From Sphingobacterium mizutaii (GTDB taxonomy: Bacteria > Bacteroidota > Bacteroidia > Sphingobacteriales > Sphingobacteriaceae), in the NCBI RefSeq assembly GCF_900187125.1, contig NZ_LT906468.1:4588001-4652000 (forward strand): a stretch of 64,000 nt of DNA, given 5' to 3'. The notes beneath the pieces are model-generated. The model was given only the letters and a program-made list of their open reading frames with translations, was not told where the DNA came from and made no database searches. How positions within the stretch are numbered: position 1 is the stretch's first letter; the number at the start of each line of letters is the position of its first letter. Shown piece after piece: positions 61,132 to 64,000 of the stretch. The position numbers were made by a program, and so were the translations under genes.

Positions 61132-61867
61132 ATTCATTCAAACCGAAATAAAAGAACATGTTTTTACCTTGACCTTAGATCGGGAAGCAAAGCGGAATGC
61201 TTTTACCCCAACAACGGTCAGTGAGGTTGCGCATGCTTTGCAGGAGGCTGAGGCGAATGATATGGTGCATCTGCTGGTATTAAAGGCAAATGGACCTGTA
61301 TTTTGTGCTGGAATGGATTTGAAGACCTATCAAAACCCAGAACTGGATAGTCCTAATCCTGATATTACTCCTGTTGAACGCTCATTGGGCGAGATCTTTG
61401 ATCAATTCAATAAACCTTCTATCGCTATCGTCGAAGGTGATGTGATTGCTGGAGGTTTTCTTTATATCCTAGGATGTACTTATGTATTTGCCAAAAAAGA
61501 CCTGAATTTTAGATTGCCTGAAATTGCTTTGGGGATCTTCCCATTTCAGGTTATGGCAGGTTTGAAGAGGATCATATCGGAAAAGCAGATTTTGCAATTA
61601 TGCTTTGATCCTAATCCTTTCCAAACGGATAAGGCCATGGAATTGGGACTGGTGGATGGATATCTGGAAGAGGTTAAACTGGATAGTTTGATTGCTTCCT
61701 TTGCTGATAAGAGCATTTATGCGATGCAAGCTGGAATGCAGGCCTTGAAAGCGATCCGTAATATGGATGCTGATAAACAATATGCCTATCTCCTGGATTC
61801 TTTGCAAAAACTGAAAGACAGGGATGAAGTGAAGAAATTTATGGTGGAAAAGCTCAATAAGAACTAA
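61121..61867 (+). CDS. Enoyl-CoA hydratase/isomerase, methylglutaconyl-CoA hydratase candidate
   Basis: A 248-residue crotonase-family enzyme with the CoA-binding/oxyanion motifs LDREAKRNAF, FCAGMDLKTY and EGDVIAGGFLYILGCTY, and the catalytic region LPEIALGIFPF. Context between an HMG-CoA lyase and a methylcrotonyl-CoA carboxylase beta gene makes methylglutaconyl-CoA hydration the likely reaction; sequence alone allows other enoyl-CoAs. Its 3' end overlaps the convergent scpA by 4 bases. Confidence 0.87.
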   Translation: MNYKFIQTEIKEHVFTLTLDREAKRNAFTPTTVSEVAHALQEAEANDMVHLLVLKANGPVFCAGMDLKTYQNPELDSPNPDITPVERSLGEIFDQFNKPSIAIVEGDVIAGGFLYILGCTYVFAKKDLNFRLPEIALGIFPFQVMAGLKRIISEKQILQLCFDPNPFQTDKAMELGLVDGYLEEVKLDSLIASFADKSIYAMQAGMQALKAIRNMDADKQYAYLLDSLQKLKDRDEVKKFMVEKLNKN

Positions 61868-62616
61868 GAAACCTTCTTTTCTATCCAGAAATTGTTGAAT
61901 CCAAGACCTACTTCTATGTCCAATAATTTCTGCTGCAACATCTCTAAAACCGCCAAGAAATTATAGACAAACTGAACTTTATTCTCAGAATTCTTAGCTA
62001 AAGCTGAAAAATCCAATGATTTATTGATTTCAATCAATTCAGCGATTGCTTTTTTCTGTTGCTCTATGCTGTAAGGATATTTGACAACGGTGTGGGTGAC
62101 ATCCTGTACACGATGGGAAAAATTGTACATGACCCTTTCGTATACCAACATCAGTTTATATAGGTCAAAAGTGGATAATTCCTCCTCTAGGGTCTGGGCT
62201 TTGGCTTCACGGGCTATCTTCAGGTCGATTTCGGTGTTACCTCTTTCATAAAATTTGGACCTACGGTCTTCCAAATCTTTCAGTTCTTCGCAGATTTCTT
62301 TGAATTGCTTGTACAGGACAAGCTTTTGGACTAATTCTTTTTTGAGGTCGATCTCGTTTTCATTTTCATCCAATTCAGGACGAGGCAGGAGCATCTTGGC
62401 CTTGATACGCATCAAGGTCGAGGCAACAAAGATAAATTCAGAGGCTAATTCGATGTTCAAGGACTGCATATGCTGGATATAGGCCAAGAAATCATCGGTG
62501 ATCTTCGAGATCGGAATATCGTGGATATTTAATTCATCCCTTTCAATAAAGAATAACAATAGATCAAAGGGTCCCTCGAACTGTGCTAATTTAATCTCGT
62601 AGTTTGTTGCGTCCAT
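61864..62616 (-). CDS. scpA: Segregation and condensation protein A
   Basis: A 250-residue kleisin. N-terminal FEGPFDLLLFFIERDELNIH is the Smc-binding signature of ScpA, followed by a charged helical middle part and a C-terminal winged-helix-like region (FVYNFLAVLEMLQQKLLDIE). With Smc and ScpB it forms the condensin that is loaded at parS by ParB. scpB and smc are not in the window. It lies about 13 kb from the parS pair and is divergent from dxs. Confidence 0.94.
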   Translation of the reverse strand: MDATNYEIKLAQFEGPFDLLLFFIERDELNIHDIPISKITDDFLAYIQHMQSLNIELASEFIFVASTLMRIKAKMLLPRPELDENENEIDLKKELVQKLVLYKQFKEICEELKDLEDRRSKFYERGNTEIDLKIAREAKAQTLEEELSTFDLYKLMLVYERVMYNFSHRVQDVTHTVVKYPYSIEQQKKAIAELIEINKSLDFSALAKNSENKVQFVYNFLAVLEMLQQKLLDIEVGLGFNNFWIEKKVS

Positions 62617-62767
62617 AGAATATGCTCAAAAATAGCGATTTGATTGTATAAAAAGATGGAATTCATTCGAATAAAGCAAAACAATGCTACAGATTAAATT
62701 GTATATATATACCATAGTTAAAAGAATAAATTGTTACTTTGTATCTTATTTCGAAATTTTTTCATTT

Positions 62768-64000
62768 ATGCAGGTAGAAGCAGGACCGCTATTACAAAAA
62801 ATTCAATTTCCATCTGATCTTCGAAATTTGAAGGAGTCGGAACTTGAAGAAGTTTGTAAAGAGCTGAGACAGTTTATCATCGATATCGTTTCTGTAAACG
62901 GCGGACATTTTGCAGCCAGTTTAGGTGTAGTGGAACTTACCGTAGCGTTGCATTATGCATTGAATACGCCCTATGATCAAGTGATCTTTGATGTTGGTCA
63001 TCAGGCTTATGGACACAAGATACTGACGGGAAGAAGGGAAGAATTCCATACGAACCGTATTTTAGGCGGGCTATCGGGCTTTCCGAAGCGCGGCGAAAGC
63101 GAATATGATGCATTTGGGGTTGGACACTCTTCGACATCCATTTCTGCAGCTTTGGGAATGGCAGTGGCCTCGGCATATAAAGGTGAAACCGACAGGCAGC
63201 ATGTTGCTGTAATCGGTGATGGGGCCTTGACCGGCGGTATGGCATTCGAAGCGTTGAACCATGCTGGAATTGAGAAATCAAACCTGTTGGTTATTCTTAA
63301 TGACAACTGTATGTCGATTGACCCGAATGTGGGCGCAATGAAAGAATACCTGACCAGTATAACCACTTCAAAAAGTTACAATCGATTTAGAGACGATTTG
63401 GTGTCCGTATTGGAGAAGATTTCCAAGAAAGGTCCGAATGCTTACGGCTGGGCTAAAAAGCTCGAGCAGAGCATCAAAGGCACCTTATTGAAGAACTCTA
63501 ACCTATTTGAGTCTCTAAACTTTAGATATTTTGGTCCTGTTGATGGACACGACGTCAATAAACTGGTGAAAACCATCGAGGATCTGAAACATATCAATGG
63601 TCCTAAGCTGTTGCATGTGGTTACCGTAAAAGGTAAGGGCTATGCATTGGCGGAAAAGGATCAAACAAAATGGCATGCTCCTGGTCTTTTTGACAAGATC
63701 ACCGGAGAAATCAAGAAATCTATTTCTGAAAAACCTCAACCACCGAAGTACCAGGATGTATTTGGTCATTCATTGGTGGAATTGGCAGAGACAAACGATA
63801 AGATCATGGGGATTACGCCGGCAATGCCGAGTGGATCTTCTATGAACATCATGATGAAAGCGATGCCGAACAGAGCATTTGATGTGGGCATTGCTGAACA
63901 GCATGCTGTTACATTCAGTGCCGGATTGGCAGCTCAAGGTTTGGTACCTTTCTGTAATATCTATTCGTCTTTTATGCAAAGGGCATACGACCAGGTCATA
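62768..64000 (+). CDS. dxs: 1-deoxy-D-xylulose-5-phosphate synthase (3' end outside window)
   Basis: 411 codons from the ATG at 62768, cut by the right edge. The enzyme joins pyruvate and glyceraldehyde-3-phosphate with thiamine diphosphate, the first step of the MEP isoprenoid pathway. Thiamine-binding GDGALTGGMAFEALNHAG and LNDNCMSIDPNVG, plus VFDVGHQAYGHKIL, RYFGPVDGHD, and the second-domain GIAEQHAVTFSAGLA with catalytic Glu are present. A TTACTTTG sequence about 33 bases upstream is a near match to the -7 consensus. Confidence 0.97.
   Translation, partial: MQVEAGPLLQKIQFPSDLRNLKESELEEVCKELRQFIIDIVSVNGGHFAASLGVVELTVALHYALNTPYDQVIFDVGHQAYGHKILTGRREEFHTNRILGGLSGFPKRGESEYDAFGVGHSSTSISAALGMAVASAYKGETDRQHVAVIGDGALTGGMAFEALNHAGIEKSNLLVILNDNCMSIDPNVGAMKEYLTSITTSKSYNRFRDDLVSVLEKISKKGPNAYGWAKKLEQSIKGTLLKNSNLFESLNFRYFGPVDGHDVNKLVKTIEDLKHINGPKLLHVVTVKGKGYALAEKDQTKWHAPGLFDKITGEIKKSISEKPQPPKYQDVFGHSLVELAETNDKIMGITPAMPSGSSMNIMMKAMPNRAFDVGIAEQHAVTFSAGLAAQGLVPFCNIYSSFMQRAYDQVI

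Overview
The window reads as chromosomal DNA of a Bacteroidota species, most likely Sphingobacteriaceae (Sphingobacterium-like). This rests on the gene content (tricorn-type S41 proteases, DUF3078, DUF2461, peroxiredoxin-thioredoxin-DUF6952, PIG-L/sodium-symporter block), on TAnnTTTG -7 promoter elements, on weak Shine-Dalgarno signals, and on moderate-to-low GC. There is no phage, insertion sequence or CRISPR array. Both ends cut genes: a secreted metallophosphoesterase on the left and dxs on the right.

Layout. 0-8.7 kb: exported phosphoesterase, a tricorn protease, a YbjJ-like transporter, a GH43-like secreted enzyme and a leucine-rich-repeat protein. 8.7-16.3 kb: an intergenic stretch with REP-like modules, a TPR histidine kinase without a partner regulator, a SWIM/SNF2 helicase, a frameshifted DUF3592-like membrane protein and a lipoprotein. 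16.3-20.0 kb: a divergent AraC regulator/CynX-NimT transporter pair, tRNA-Arg(CCU), and a peroxide-defence operon (peroxiredoxin, thioredoxin, DUF6952) with an OxyR-like site. 20.3-24.8 kb: one tight operon of PIG-L deacetylase, two membrane microproteins and a sodium:solute symporter. 24.8-29.6 kb: a leftward block of envelope genes (amidase, DUF3078, carboxypeptidase-like domain protein, two GH73 glucosaminidases) and an O-methyltransferase. 30.1-38.9 kb: pterin genes (folE, queD-like), mqnB, pdhB, gcvH, anmK, cdsA and small partners. 38.9-46.2 kb: a second tricorn protease, a zinc-ribbon coiled-coil protein, Nif3, hydrolase and RsmI-like genes. 46.4-57.1 kb: apaG, an ABC-F protein, mnmG, an Ig-like lipoprotein, a gamma-carbonic anhydrase, then divergent nadB/nadA and thiL. 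57.4-62.6 kb: a leucine/acyl-CoA catabolic cluster and scpA, followed by dxs.

The most informative non-coding signals concern chromosome replication. Two identical 14-bp parS palindromes lie 30 bp apart in the mnmG leader (48723-48766). About 6 kb away, the 493-bp AT-rich gap between nadB and nadA holds one perfect and three one-mismatch DnaA boxes within 77 bp, beside AT-rich tracts. Together with mnmG nearby and a local change of G/C bias in same-strand genes, this makes 54531-55023 a good oriC candidate.

A second notable signal is a 40-bp palindromic repeat in three intergenic gaps (1547, 29907, 57165). Two cores are 39/40 identical, while their outer arms differ in sequence yet remain self-complementary, as expected for selected RNA or DNA structure.
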